From the NCBI GenBank assembly GCA_002483365.1, contig DLHT01000013.1, positions 58,818 through 122,817 on the forward strand: a stretch of 64,000 nt of DNA, in the 5' to 3' direction. The notes below the pieces were generated by a model. It searched no databases. It worked only from the letters and a program-made list of their open reading frames with translations, and was not told the origin of the DNA. Source of the stretch: Cellvibrio sp. UBA7661. GTDB taxonomy: Bacteria; Pseudomonadota; Gammaproteobacteria; Pseudomonadales; Cellvibrionaceae. Shown one piece after another: positions 35,295 to 43,023 of the stretch. Position numbers and translations under genes: made by a program. Within the stretch, counting starts at the first letter, position 1; each line of letters begins with the position of its first letter.

Positions 35295-35518
35295 AAAATG
35301 TATTTACTGTTGCCCGTTCCAAGGGCGTAAAAATCGCAACTGCAACATCTGCTTTGATTTTGACTGGCTCTGCTCATGCAGCGTCAATCCTTCCATCAAC
35401 GTTCTCTGCAGATATGGGTGATGTTTCAACTGACATCACTACTGTAGGTGGTGCCCTGATTGGCTTGGCCGTTGTGGCAGTTGGTATCAAGTGGGTTAAG
35501 GCTACTTTCTTCGGTTAA
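35291..35518 (+). CDS. Major coat protein (gpVIII-like)
   Basis: The 75-aa precursor has a signal peptide ending in AHA (about residue 30) and a mature protein of about 45 aa with an acidic N-terminus (SADMGDVSTD), a membrane helix (GGALIGLAVVAVGIKWV) and a basic C-terminal end. This is the standard design of filamentous phage major coat proteins, which wrap the DNA. A strong terminator follows, which matches high expression of this gene. Confidence 0.88.
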   Translation: MKNVFTVARSKGVKIATATSALILTGSAHAASILPSTFSADMGDVSTDITTVGGALIGLAVVAVGIKWVKATFFG

Positions 35519-35532
35519 TAGCCGTTCATCCC

Positions 35533-35556
35533 GAGGGGGCTTCGGCTCCCTTTTTT
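35533..35556 (+). terminator. Intrinsic terminator after major coat gene
   Basis: The hairpin GAGGGGGC-TTCG-GCTCCC with a tetraloop and a TTTTTT tail. A central terminator behind gene VIII is typical of filamentous phages and sets the coat protein at high level over the adsorption gene. Confidence 0.88.
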
Positions 35557-35590
35557 ATTTTCGGCCTCTTAATTTTTCGAGGTAATTAAA

Positions 35591-35665
35591 ATGTTTTTTG
35601 ATCCCTACGCATTTCTTTTGTTCGTTTATGTGATTGCACTTTATGTAATGGCTGACGGGATATGA
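35591..35665 (+). CDS. 24-aa hydrophobic micro-protein (small coat protein candidate)
   Basis: ATG 35591 is preceded by GAGG at 8 bases and encodes MFFDPYAFLLFVYVIALYVM followed by ADGI and a stop. The stop overlaps a start codon of the adsorption protein gene (ATGA at 35662). The length, hydrophobicity and place fit a gpIX/gpVII-type minor coat protein. It is too short for normal ORF calling. Confidence 0.68.
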   Translation: MFFDPYAFLLFVYVIALYVMADGI

Positions 35666-35673
35666 GGTGGGGT

Positions 35674-36939
35674 ATGCGTTTTTTATATGTACTATTTTTT
35701 TTAGTATTCAGTTTGCATAGTAATTTTGTTTTTGCTCAAGCTGTTCCTAACTGTACAAATCCATATAACCTCGGTTGTCTTGATGCTCAAACAGTAGGTC
35801 CCAATACTTCATGGTGCCAAGCTCAAGCACCTGATAAATTTTTGCTTGATAAAGGTCAAATGGGTTGTCCTGCTAATCACAAATATTACGCCTGTGTAGT
35901 AATGTCTAATTGCTCTTGTCCTGCTGGCCAAAAATTTAATGTTACTGAGGTTCTAGGTGTTAAAAAGGGTGAATGTATTCCTGATGAGCCTGCTCAGCCT
36001 GAAGAGTGTCTTCCTCCTAAAGTTGATTTTGCTGGTCTTTGCCGCGATGTTGAAGAAAAGCCAGAAGATTGCGGTAGTACGTATACAACTGCGGTTGCTG
36101 CCGGTAGCGGTTATGTTTGTACCAATGATGAAAACTGTGGTGATGGTACTAGCTCAACAATTTTGACTACGCCTGCGGGCTCTTGGAAAGTTTGCGGTAC
36201 ACCTGATAGCACCCCTTCATCTTCTGGTAGCAATTCCTCCCCGCCATCTTCATCCGGCAGTAATACGTCTACACCCTCAAGTACCGGTAGTGGCTCTGAT
36301 TCATCATCTGGTGGTTCTGGCTCCGGTAATGGTTCCGGTGATGGGGATGGTAATGGATCGGGTAACAATTCCTCTACGCCTTCTGATACGGGTAGTGGTG
36401 ACGGTGATGAAGGAATTGGTAATGGCACTGCTGCTGCCGCTAACTGTAATGACAATGAACCTGAATGTGACGGTGATCCAATTCAATGCGCAATGCTTGT
36501 TCAGCTCTGGATAAACAATTGCGCTGGTTTTGATGAAGTCGAGTTAAATAATCCGTCTGATGATAACGAAGCAATTCGCGATAATTTTGATGCGCTTATG
36601 TCATCTGCTGAGCCCTCTGTAAATCAAGAAGGTGTATTGGATGTTATGACCCCGGGCGGTGGTGCCGGTAATGGTTCCGGCTCTGGTAGTGGTTCTGGGA
36701 CTGGTTCAGGTAATGGCAGTGGGAGTGGCAATGGGCTTGATTTGTCCGGTCTGGATGGTGCGGCTAATTCCGGTGGTGGTGGCTCTTGTCCTGCTGATCG
36801 CGCTATTAGTTTGGGCGCTGGTAACTTCGATATTTCCTATCAGTTTTTTTGCGATTTTGCAGCACAAGTATCTGGTTTGGTCATTCTTATTTTTTCCTAT
36901 ATTGGTGCAATGATTGTTTACCGCTCTTTGCAGTGGTAA
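35674..36939 (+). CDS. Adsorption/attachment protein (gpIII-like)
   Basis: The 421-aa protein has a signal peptide (MRFLYVLFFLVFSLHSNFVF-AQA), a cysteine-rich N-terminal region (CSCPAGQKF...CIPD...CLPP), two low-complexity linkers of Ser/Gly/Asp/Asn (about 180-250 and 330-365), and a C-terminal membrane helix (VILIFSYIGAMIVYRSL). This is the modular layout of filamentous phage pIII: receptor domains, glycine-rich linkers, membrane anchor. GAGG before ATG 35674 supports this start; ATG 35662 is an alternative. The receptor cannot be named from sequence. Confidence 0.8.
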   Translation: MRFLYVLFFLVFSLHSNFVFAQAVPNCTNPYNLGCLDAQTVGPNTSWCQAQAPDKFLLDKGQMGCPANHKYYACVVMSNCSCPAGQKFNVTEVLGVKKGECIPDEPAQPEECLPPKVDFAGLCRDVEEKPEDCGSTYTTAVAAGSGYVCTNDENCGDGTSSTILTTPAGSWKVCGTPDSTPSSSGSNSSPPSSSGSNTSTPSSTGSGSDSSSGGSGSGNGSGDGDGNGSGNNSSTPSDTGSGDGDEGIGNGTAAAANCNDNEPECDGDPIQCAMLVQLWINNCAGFDEVELNNPSDDNEAIRDNFDALMSSAEPSVNQEGVLDVMTPGGGAGNGSGSGSGSGTGSGNGSGSGNGLDLSGLDGAANSGGGGSCPADRAISLGAGNFDISYQFFCDFAAQVSGLVILIFSYIGAMIVYRSLQW

Positions 36940-36948
36940 GGGGGATTT

Positions 36949-37314
36949 ATGCCTTATGTAATTGTCGCGGTTCTTCAGGGTGTCTACGCATTATTGCGCG
37001 CTTTCTTCTTTACTATCTGGACAAGATTGTGGGCGTTTATTTTATTTGCCCTTCCTCTTGTTCTGGAAAAAGCAATTAAATTGCTTGGCATTGGTGTTGT
37101 GTCTTATGCGGGTGTTGATCTTACCGTTGATGCTTTATCTGAGTTTGCTTTATCAAAACTAAACGGTTTGCCTAATGATCTTTTGCAAATATTTCTAATC
37201 ATGAAGGTGGATGCAGGTTTCAAAATAGTATTTACCGCTATGAGTATTGCTATTGCATTCAAGCTTGCACAGTCTTCTACCAAAATGGTGTTTAAAGGAA
37301 AAATGGAGGCCTGA
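36949..37314 (+). CDS. DUF2523 minor coat protein (gpVI-like)
   Basis: The 121-aa protein has three or so hydrophobic segments and the family-type middle GVDLTVDALSEFALSKLNGLPNDLLQIF. gpVI caps the virion end with gpIII. GGGGGA lies five bases before the ATG. It stands between the adsorption and Zot genes as expected. Confidence 0.8.
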   Translation: MPYVIVAVLQGVYALLRAFFFTIWTRLWAFILFALPLVLEKAIKLLGIGVVSYAGVDLTVDALSEFALSKLNGLPNDLLQIFLIMKVDAGFKIVFTAMSIAIAFKLAQSSTKMVFKGKMEA

Positions 37315-37316
37315 TA

Positions 37317-38384
37317 ATGATCTATTTATTTACCGGTGCTCCAGGTTCTTCTAAAACACTTAATGTGATTAAAACAATTTGCGAAGACTCTACTTTTAAA
37401 GGTCGCAATATTTACTATCACAGAATCAAAGAGCTTTCATTGCCTTGGATTTCACTGGATGAGAATGAAGTTAAAGAGTGGGACACATTGCCTGAAGGTG
37501 CTGTGTTGGTGGTTGATGAAGCTCAATACTTAATGCCGGTGCGCGACCCTCGTAAGCCGTTGCCTGATTGGATTTTAAAAATGTCTGAGCATCGCCACAA
37601 AGGCTATGATCTGATTTTTATGACCCAATCACCCAATTTGTTGGATGCAGGTTTTCGCCGCTTTGTGGGAAGGCATACGCACATCGAGCGTATATTCGGT
37701 CTTGAGTCTGCCAAATGGCTTACATGGGAAAAATGCGTTACTGATGTTGATGATCATTTCAAGCGTAAAGAAGCAGTAATTAAGCGAGTTGGTTTCGATA
37801 AGAAATATTACGGCACCTATAAATCTGCTGAGGTTCATACACATAAGCGGAAATTGCCTGCAAAAGTATTTATTCCGTTTATTGCTCTCGCGGTTTTAAT
37901 TGGTCTCGTTGTTCACTTTGTAAATTCATGGGGTGATCGAATTGATAGTGAGTCATTGCCTGATTCTATTGCTGCACCTGTTGAAAAATTAGCCGGCGTT
38001 ATTCGTTCTGATTCTCCCAGCAGTTCTGCGACTTATCTATCTACGGATGACTACATTAAAGCCCACACACCGCGATTGCCGGATGTCCCTTGGTCTGCCC
38101 CTGTCTATGATGCATTGACTGTCCCCAAAACGTTCCCACGGCCTCAGTGTATTCGTTTTAATAGAGGGTATGACAATCCTCCACTTTGCAAATGTTACAC
38201 ACAACAAGCTACACCGTTGGAAATATCAGAAAAAGCTTGCAACCGTTATGTTGATAATGGCTATTTCAATCACACTAAACCCGATAATTTTTCTGATTCT
38301 CAAGGCGGTGACTACGCCACTGCGCGCGATCAGGGCTTGCCCCGCGCGCTGGCGGGCACCGCTAACGTTCCTGTAACACGTTAA
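37317..38384 (+). CDS. Zot-domain assembly ATPase (gpI-like)
   Basis: The 355-aa protein has Walker A GAPGSSKT (residues 7-14), Walker B VLVVDEAQ (about 62-69), and a single membrane helix at about 183-201 (KVFIPFIALAVLIGLVVHF), followed by a periplasmic domain with Cys-x-Cys (LCKCY). This is the gpI/Zot motor that extrudes the virion through the inner membrane. It would need an outer-membrane secretin, and none is in the prophage. Confidence 0.93.
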   Translation: MIYLFTGAPGSSKTLNVIKTICEDSTFKGRNIYYHRIKELSLPWISLDENEVKEWDTLPEGAVLVVDEAQYLMPVRDPRKPLPDWILKMSEHRHKGYDLIFMTQSPNLLDAGFRRFVGRHTHIERIFGLESAKWLTWEKCVTDVDDHFKRKEAVIKRVGFDKKYYGTYKSAEVHTHKRKLPAKVFIPFIALAVLIGLVVHFVNSWGDRIDSESLPDSIAAPVEKLAGVIRSDSPSSSATYLSTDDYIKAHTPRLPDVPWSAPVYDALTVPKTFPRPQCIRFNRGYDNPPLCKCYTQQATPLEISEKACNRYVDNGYFNHTKPDNFSDSQGGDYATARDQGLPRALAGTANVPVTR

Positions 38385-38505
38385 TAATAAGGGGGGTGAT
38401 CTCCCTCACTGAACCTCACTGCGCCACATTCACAGGTTTTTTTGCTTTTTTATTTTTTTTGTTTTAGTTTTTAAAAAATCCTTACCGCTCTTTAAGGAGT
38501 TCCGC
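38385..38505. other. Intergenic region upstream of rep with direct repeats
   Basis: This 121-bp gap has tandem CCTCACTGAA/CCTCACTG units (38404-38421) and then long T-rich tracts. It may hold a replication or translational control signal, or a promoter for rep. Confidence 0.45.
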
Positions 38506-39792
38506 ATGCGTTACGAGAATAAATTTTGGCACCGTATTGGTAATCGCTTTTTTAACGAGTCAAAATCGTTTGATCTTTCCTCGCTAAAATATCTGCACTG
38601 TGGTGTTGATACGATTAAGCAGCTTTACAACTGCTTACTTAATCAGGATGTGCTCAAACTTGTGCAGAGCGCTTATGAGTCATCGGATCAGTATCTGACG
38701 TTGAACGGTATTGATTGGGCGCTGACTCGTTCCAGTAAGGCATCTGGTTATCAGTACATTCTCAAAAACTTGGATTTAGGTTTTGTTGTATTGCTTAAGT
38801 CGTTTTACGCTGAGCATGATCTTTCTGGTTCTCATATTAAAATTGAATGTACGCCGCAATTAATTTCCCAGCATTCTCCCCAGTCCCTCACTGATGAGAT
38901 TAACGCTATCGCTTCGCATTTTGGTTATCAGCTCGTTCCTGCTGGTGTCTCATGTCATATCGCTGTTGACGTTAAAGGTTTTCAAGTGCCTGATGATCTG
39001 GAAGCTCGTCTCGTTGCTAAAGCCAAGCGTCAGTACAAGTTCAATTGCATTTCCAATGCACAGTTGGATTTGAATGAAACAGCGGTTATTTACGGTGCAG
39101 GGCAGTCCTACACATTTGGTTCTGCTGGTGCGTTGCAGTTTTGTATTTACGATAAAACCGCTGAGGCGATTAAAAGCGATAAGCTCGACTTCTGGCAGGG
39201 TGTTTGGTCTAAGGTGCCTGCAGCTGATTTTGACGGGGATTTTAGCAATCTTGATTCAATGTCCGAGTATCAGCCAGTTGATACTGTTCATCGCATAGAG
39301 GCTCGTTTTCATCACTCGGTTATTAATCAGTTTTGCTGGGGAACCAAAGGTGCTGATGGTAAAAATATTTCTATCAAAACTTACGCTGAATTGGCTCCGC
39401 ACTTAACTGCACTCTGGAAGTATTCGTTAAATAATTTTCGCTTGCAGCATTCCACGTCTTACATCGATCCTGTTTGGCAATTTCTCATCGAAGATATTGA
39501 ATTTTTTTGCCCGTCCCCTGATTTAAATTATCGTCGCGAGCCTAAGCCTCCTTCACAAAATACTCGTCGTAACGTCGCTTTCTGGCTTGGTAATCAAATT
39601 CGTCTCTATGCTCGTAAGCGTTACGATCCGCATTTTGTTGTTGCCAAATTAATGTCCTGTGGTCTTGAGGCTGAGCTGTCTGATTATTTCAGTGTGCGAT
39701 TATTTGGCGAGTCTGATCTATTGCCTGAAGTGCTCTATGACTTTGTGTCTGAAAAAATGCGTATGCTGATTTTGAATGGTGTTGCTGCGTGA
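38506..39792 (+). CDS. Phage replication initiation protein (Rep_trans/RstA-like)
   Basis: The 428-aa protein shows blocks found in filamentous-phage rolling-circle initiators: CHIAVDVKGF (about 147), LQFCIYDKTAEAIKSDKLDFW (about 215) and VHRIEARFHHSVINQF (about 260). The initiator would nick the double-stranded form at the plus origin. AAGGAG six bases before the ATG gives a clear start. Its stop overlaps the integrase start (GTGA), so the two are translationally coupled. Confidence 0.8.
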   Translation: MRYENKFWHRIGNRFFNESKSFDLSSLKYLHCGVDTIKQLYNCLLNQDVLKLVQSAYESSDQYLTLNGIDWALTRSSKASGYQYILKNLDLGFVVLLKSFYAEHDLSGSHIKIECTPQLISQHSPQSLTDEINAIASHFGYQLVPAGVSCHIAVDVKGFQVPDDLEARLVAKAKRQYKFNCISNAQLDLNETAVIYGAGQSYTFGSAGALQFCIYDKTAEAIKSDKLDFWQGVWSKVPAADFDGDFSNLDSMSEYQPVDTVHRIEARFHHSVINQFCWGTKGADGKNISIKTYAELAPHLTALWKYSLNNFRLQHSTSYIDPVWQFLIEDIEFFCPSPDLNYRREPKPPSQNTRRNVAFWLGNQIRLYARKRYDPHFVVAKLMSCGLEAELSDYFSVRLFGESDLLPEVLYDFVSEKMRMLILNGVAA

Positions 39793-40760
39793 TTAAGAAG
39801 TTGCCGGATGGTCGTTACAAACTGGACTTTTACCCTGCTGGTGCCAAAGGTATTCGCGTTCAACGTATCGGGTCTAAAAAAGAACTGAAAGCGCTGCAGG
39901 CTCAATATGAATTGGATTATCAGGCTGCACCGGATCGATTCACTGTTGATCGTCGCAAGCTCTCTGACTTGGTAAATCTCTGGTACAAGTTACACGGTTC
40001 TACATTGCGTGATGCCAGGTATCGATTGTCACGTACCCTTGCTGTCTGTGATGCGTTGGGTGATCCTTCGGTTGATAAATTTTCAGCGGCTGACTTCTCG
40101 CGGTATCGTGAAAAGCGATTGCAGGATGTTTCGGTCTCTACGGTAAATCATGAGACACGTTATCTTCGTGCGGTCTTTGCAGAATTAATCAGGCTGGATC
40201 AATTTAACGGCAAAAATCCGCTCGCCACTATCCGCACTTTTGCAGAGCGTGAACGAGAGCTTTCTTTCCTGACGGCTGAGCAAATTCCGGTGCTCTTGGC
40301 TGAGTGCGATAAATCAACCAACAATCACTGCGGTTTGGTTGCGCGTTTGTGTCTTGCTACTGGTGCCCGTTGGAGTGAGGCCAATAATTTACCTCGCCAT
40401 AATCTCTTGGCTGACAGGGTGGTCTTCTCGGATACGAAAAATGGTCGTGTCCGTGTCGTTCCGATTAAATCTGAGTTATCAGCGGCTTTGTCTGCGGTGG
40501 CCTATCCTGTAGGGGTTAGGTTGTTTTCGAGCTGTAAGGGGGCTTTCCGTAAGGCTGTTGAGCGTTCCGGTATCGAATTACCCGATGGGCAGTTAACGCA
40601 TGTTCTCCGGCATACCTTCGCAAGCCATTTCCTGATGAATGGTGGCGATATTCTCGCACTACAAAGAATCCTTGGTCACTCCGACTTAAAGGTCACTATG
40701 CGGTACGCACACCTCGCCCCTGATTACATGGCAAGAGTTCGTGATCTCTCTCCCATTTAA
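39789..40760 (+). CDS. Tyrosine recombinase (phage integrase)
   Basis: The 323-aa protein has a C-terminal catalytic domain with the Arg in ATGARWSEA, Lys in TKNGRVRVVPI, the box HVLRHTFASHF, LGHSDLKVT, and the nucleophile Tyr306 in MRYAHLAPDYM. It uses a GTG start inside the rep stop. The tRNA-targeted 56-bp repeat is its product. Many inoviruses use host XerCD instead, so an own integrase is a notable feature. Confidence 0.95.
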   Translation: MIKKLPDGRYKLDFYPAGAKGIRVQRIGSKKELKALQAQYELDYQAAPDRFTVDRRKLSDLVNLWYKLHGSTLRDARYRLSRTLAVCDALGDPSVDKFSAADFSRYREKRLQDVSVSTVNHETRYLRAVFAELIRLDQFNGKNPLATIRTFAERERELSFLTAEQIPVLLAECDKSTNNHCGLVARLCLATGARWSEANNLPRHNLLADRVVFSDTKNGRVRVVPIKSELSAALSAVAYPVGVRLFSSCKGAFRKAVERSGIELPDGQLTHVLRHTFASHFLMNGGDILALQRILGHSDLKVTMRYAHLAPDYMARVRDLSPI

Positions 40761-40780
40761 ACCAGATTAATCGATGTTGG

Positions 40781-40879
40781 CGTCCGGATAGGACGTAAGG
40801 GCGCGTGAGCGCGGGTAGTGTGGGCAACAAGGCAATGCGGTGTTTCCGGTTAAGGTGATCTATCGCCTTTTGTCCACAC
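40781..40879. other. Structured phage intergenic region (origin/packaging signal candidate)
   Basis: Three hairpins follow one another: CGTCC/GGACG (40781-40795), GCGC-GTGA-GCGC (40801-40812), and a long one with arms GTGTGGGCAACAAGGC and GCCTTTTGTCCACAC (40818-40879). Filamentous phages carry stacked hairpins for packaging and for plus/minus origins in their main intergenic region. The 234 bases between integrase and attR hold no gene. Confidence 0.5.
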
Positions 40880-40952
40880 GGATGGAATGGCAGTTATCCA
40901 GCTTCTTTGGATTGTTCTGGAGGCAAAATGGATTTTTTATGGATGTAGAAAT

Positions 40953-40990
40953 AAAAAAGGTTTGCAGGAACTAACCTACAAACCCTTTTC
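40953..40990 (-). terminator. Phage-supplied terminator for tRNA-Met
   Basis: On the minus strand, GGTTTGTAGG and CCTGCAAACC form a 10-bp stem with one G-T pair and a 6-base loop, then TTTTTT. It lies directly 3' of the intact tRNA and inside the prophage, replacing the host terminator now 9.4 kb away. Confidence 0.8.
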
Positions 40991-41040
40991 AAATATGGTA
41001 GCTAGAGGCGGACTTGAACCGCCGACCCCAGCATTATGAG
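40985..41040. repeat. attR: right copy of 56-bp direct repeat
   Basis: Identical to 31608-31663. It forms the 3' 45 nt of the intact tRNA-Met plus 11 downstream bases. The rest of the tRNA (41041-41072) is host sequence. Confidence 0.93.
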
Positions 41041-41072
41041 TGCTGTGCTCTAACCAGCTGAGCTATCTAGCC
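40996..41072 (-). tRNA. tRNA-Met (CAT), elongator-type, prophage attachment site
   Basis: The 77-nt cloverleaf with encoded CCA folds: acceptor GGCTAGA/TCTAGCT (first pair G-T), D-arm GCTC...GAGC, anticodon arm CAGCA-CTCATAA-TGCTG with anticodon CAT, and T-arm with GTTCAAGTC. The sequence resembles E. coli elongator tRNA-Met more than the initiator; tRNA-Ile2 also has a CAT anticodon and is not fully excluded. The 3' half derives from the phage after integration. Confidence 0.9.
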
Positions 41073-41089
41073 ATAATTGAGAGGCGCGC

Positions 41090-41118
41090 ATTTTGGCGAT
41101 AGAGGGGCTGGCTGTCAA
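41090..41118 (-). promoter_or_regulatory. tRNA-Met promoter
   Basis: On the minus strand a perfect -35 TTGACA (41118-41113), a 17-base spacer and the -10-like CAAAAT (41095-41090) lie just upstream of the tRNA 5' end. The following GCGCGCC discriminator is G+C-rich, as in stringently controlled stable-RNA promoters. Confidence 0.72.
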
Positions 41119-41284
41119 CCCCAAAATCGTAACTTGCGGGTGTTTTAGGGGCGTTTGTCGGGGTTTGGGTCAGCAGCTGGCTGGGTGTTAGGAGAGATGC
41201 GGGGAGAAGCTGATGCGGGTATGATGCGCACTTTCTTTTTTGCGCCATTATCCGGCGTTCACCCTCTTGTCAGACAGGTTCACG

Positions 41285-42571
41285 ATGGAATTTCTTGATC
41301 TCGCTCCCGTTACCCGTGCCCAGGGCACTGTGCATTTGCCCGGCTCCAAAAGCATCTCCAACCGCACCTTGTTGTTGGCGGCGTTGGCGCAAGGCGAGAC
41401 GCATATCCGCGATTTGCTGAAGTCTGACGATACCGATCGCATGTTGGAAGCCTTGGCGGCTCTGGGTGTGAGCGTGACCAAGACCGGCGAGAACGATTAC
41501 CGCGTAGTTGGCACTGGTGGCAGCTTCCCTAATAAAGAGGCAGATCTGTTCCTGGGTAACGCGGGTACGGCATTTCGCCCATTGACCGCGGCGCTTGCGC
41601 TGAGTGGCGGCACTTACAAGCTGCATGGTGTGGCGCGTATGCATGAGCGCCCCATTGGCGATTTAGTGGATGCGCTGCGCCAGATCAGCGCGGATATTAC
41701 TTATCTCGGGCAAGAGGGCTTTCCACCGCTGCTGATCAAGCCTGCGAAGATCGCTGCAAATGGCAGCATTAAAATTCGTGGTGATGTCTCCAGCCAATTC
41801 CTCACGGCGTTGCTGATGGCGCTGCCAATGACCGGCAAAGAAACACAAATCGAGCTGGTGAGTGAGCTTATCTCCAAGCCTTATATTGAAATCACGCTCA
41901 AGTTGATGGCGCAATTCGGCGTCAATGTGCAGCGCGATGGCTGGGAGCGTTTTACTGTTCCTGCGGCAACTGGCTACACCAGCCCGGCGACTGTTTTTGT
42001 GGAGGGCGATGCGTCCTCGGCGTCTTACTTCCTTGCGGCGGGTGCATTAGGCGGTGGCCCGTTGCGCGTACAGGGTGTTGGCGCAAACAGTATCCAGGGT
42101 GACGTGGCGTTTGCCGATGCGCTGGAAGCGATTGGTGTAACCATCACCAAGGGTGAAAACTGGATTGAAGCCTCTGCGCCTTCGTTACCACTCAAAGCGT
42201 TTGATCGCGATTTCAACCATATCCCCGATGCTGCTATGACGCTCGCTGTGGTTGCGCTCTTTTGCGATGGTCCTTCGCGCTTGACCAATATCGCCAGTTG
42301 GCGCGTGAAAGAAACGGACCGTATTGCTGCGATGGCGACTGAGCTGCGCAAGCTTGGCGCGATTGTGGAAGAGGGTGAAGACTGGCTGCGTATTACGCCG
42401 GTGGAAAAATTAATTCCCAATGCGGCGATTGATACCTACGACGATCACCGTATGGCGATGTGTTTCTCACTCGCTACTTTCGGTGGTGTGCCGGTGCGAA
42501 TTAATGACCCGAAATGCACTGCCAAAACCTTTCCGACTTACTTTGATGTGTTTGCATCGGTTGTTAAATAA
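41285..42571 (+). CDS. aroA: 3-phosphoshikimate 1-carboxyvinyltransferase (EPSP synthase)
   Basis: AroA joins shikimate-3-phosphate and phosphoenolpyruvate in aromatic amino acid synthesis. The 428-aa protein shows PGSKSISNRTLLLAALA at the N-terminus, LGNAGTAFRPLTAAL (about 90-104), RMHERPIGDLVDALR, and VKETDRIAAMATELRKLG and DHRMAMCF near the C-terminus. These are class I EPSP synthase motifs. The true start is ATG 41285 with AGG upstream; the frame extends back without support. Confidence 0.97.
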   Translation: MEFLDLAPVTRAQGTVHLPGSKSISNRTLLLAALAQGETHIRDLLKSDDTDRMLEALAALGVSVTKTGENDYRVVGTGGSFPNKEADLFLGNAGTAFRPLTAALALSGGTYKLHGVARMHERPIGDLVDALRQISADITYLGQEGFPPLLIKPAKIAANGSIKIRGDVSSQFLTALLMALPMTGKETQIELVSELISKPYIEITLKLMAQFGVNVQRDGWERFTVPAATGYTSPATVFVEGDASSASYFLAAGALGGGPLRVQGVGANSIQGDVAFADALEAIGVTITKGENWIEASAPSLPLKAFDRDFNHIPDAAMTLAVVALFCDGPSRLTNIASWRVKETDRIAAMATELRKLGAIVEEGEDWLRITPVEKLIPNAAIDTYDDHRMAMCFSLATFGGVPVRINDPKCTAKTFPTYFDVFASVVK

Positions 42572-42597
42572 ACATAGCGAAATAAGGCAGATAAAAA

Positions 42598-43017
42598 ATG
42601 GATAAGGAAATATTTACGCTCGATTTCAAAGTGCGCGACTACGAGTGCGACATGCAAGGCATTGTGAATAACAGTGTCTACCAGAATTATCTGGAGCATG
42701 CGCGCCATGAGTATTTGCTGGCGAAAGGCATTGATTTTGCGGAGCTGACGCGGCAAAAAATTAATTTGGTCGTGTTGCGCGCCGAATTGGATTACAAGTT
42801 GCCGCTGGTGAGCGGCGATGAGTTTTTTGTGGATGTGCGTGTTGAGCAATCATCGCGTGTGCGCTTTGATTTTGTGCAGCATATTTATCGCAAGCGCGAT
42901 AATAAATTAATGCTCGCTGCCAAAATTACCGGGACATCGCTCAACGAGCGCGGCCGTCCCTTTGTTCCCGATGTGATTGCCAACCTGATGGATACTGTTG
43001 CTGAAGCAGAGGATTAA
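42598..43017 (+). CDS. Hotdog-fold acyl-CoA thioesterase (4HBT family)
   Basis: The 139-aa protein has the 4-hydroxybenzoyl-CoA thioesterase signature VRDYECDMQGIVNNSVYQNYLEHARHEYL with the catalytic Asp. The hotdog fold forms tetramers that hydrolyse acyl-CoA or acyl-ACP. The gene lies 26 bases after aroA and 6 bases before the deacetylase gene, so the three may be co-transcribed. The substrate is not known. Confidence 0.85.
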   Translation: MDKEIFTLDFKVRDYECDMQGIVNNSVYQNYLEHARHEYLLAKGIDFAELTRQKINLVVLRAELDYKLPLVSGDEFFVDVRVEQSSRVRFDFVQHIYRKRDNKLMLAAKITGTSLNERGRPFVPDVIANLMDTVAEAED

Positions 43018-43023
43018 CACTTT

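Larger units (their letters stand above)
31608..41040. mobile_element. Inovirus (filamentous phage) prophage in tRNA-Met
   Basis: The element is bounded by a 56-bp direct repeat (31608-31663 and 40985-41040); one unit is 9,377 bp. It contains all modules expected of a filamentous phage: ssDNA-binding protein, small coat genes, major coat protein with signal peptide followed by a terminator, adsorption protein, gpVI-like, Zot/gpI ATPase, rolling-circle-type initiator, plus a tyrosine integrase. There is no visible gpIV secretin, so virions would need a host secretin. No frameshift or truncation was noticed, so it may be functional. Confidence 0.93.
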
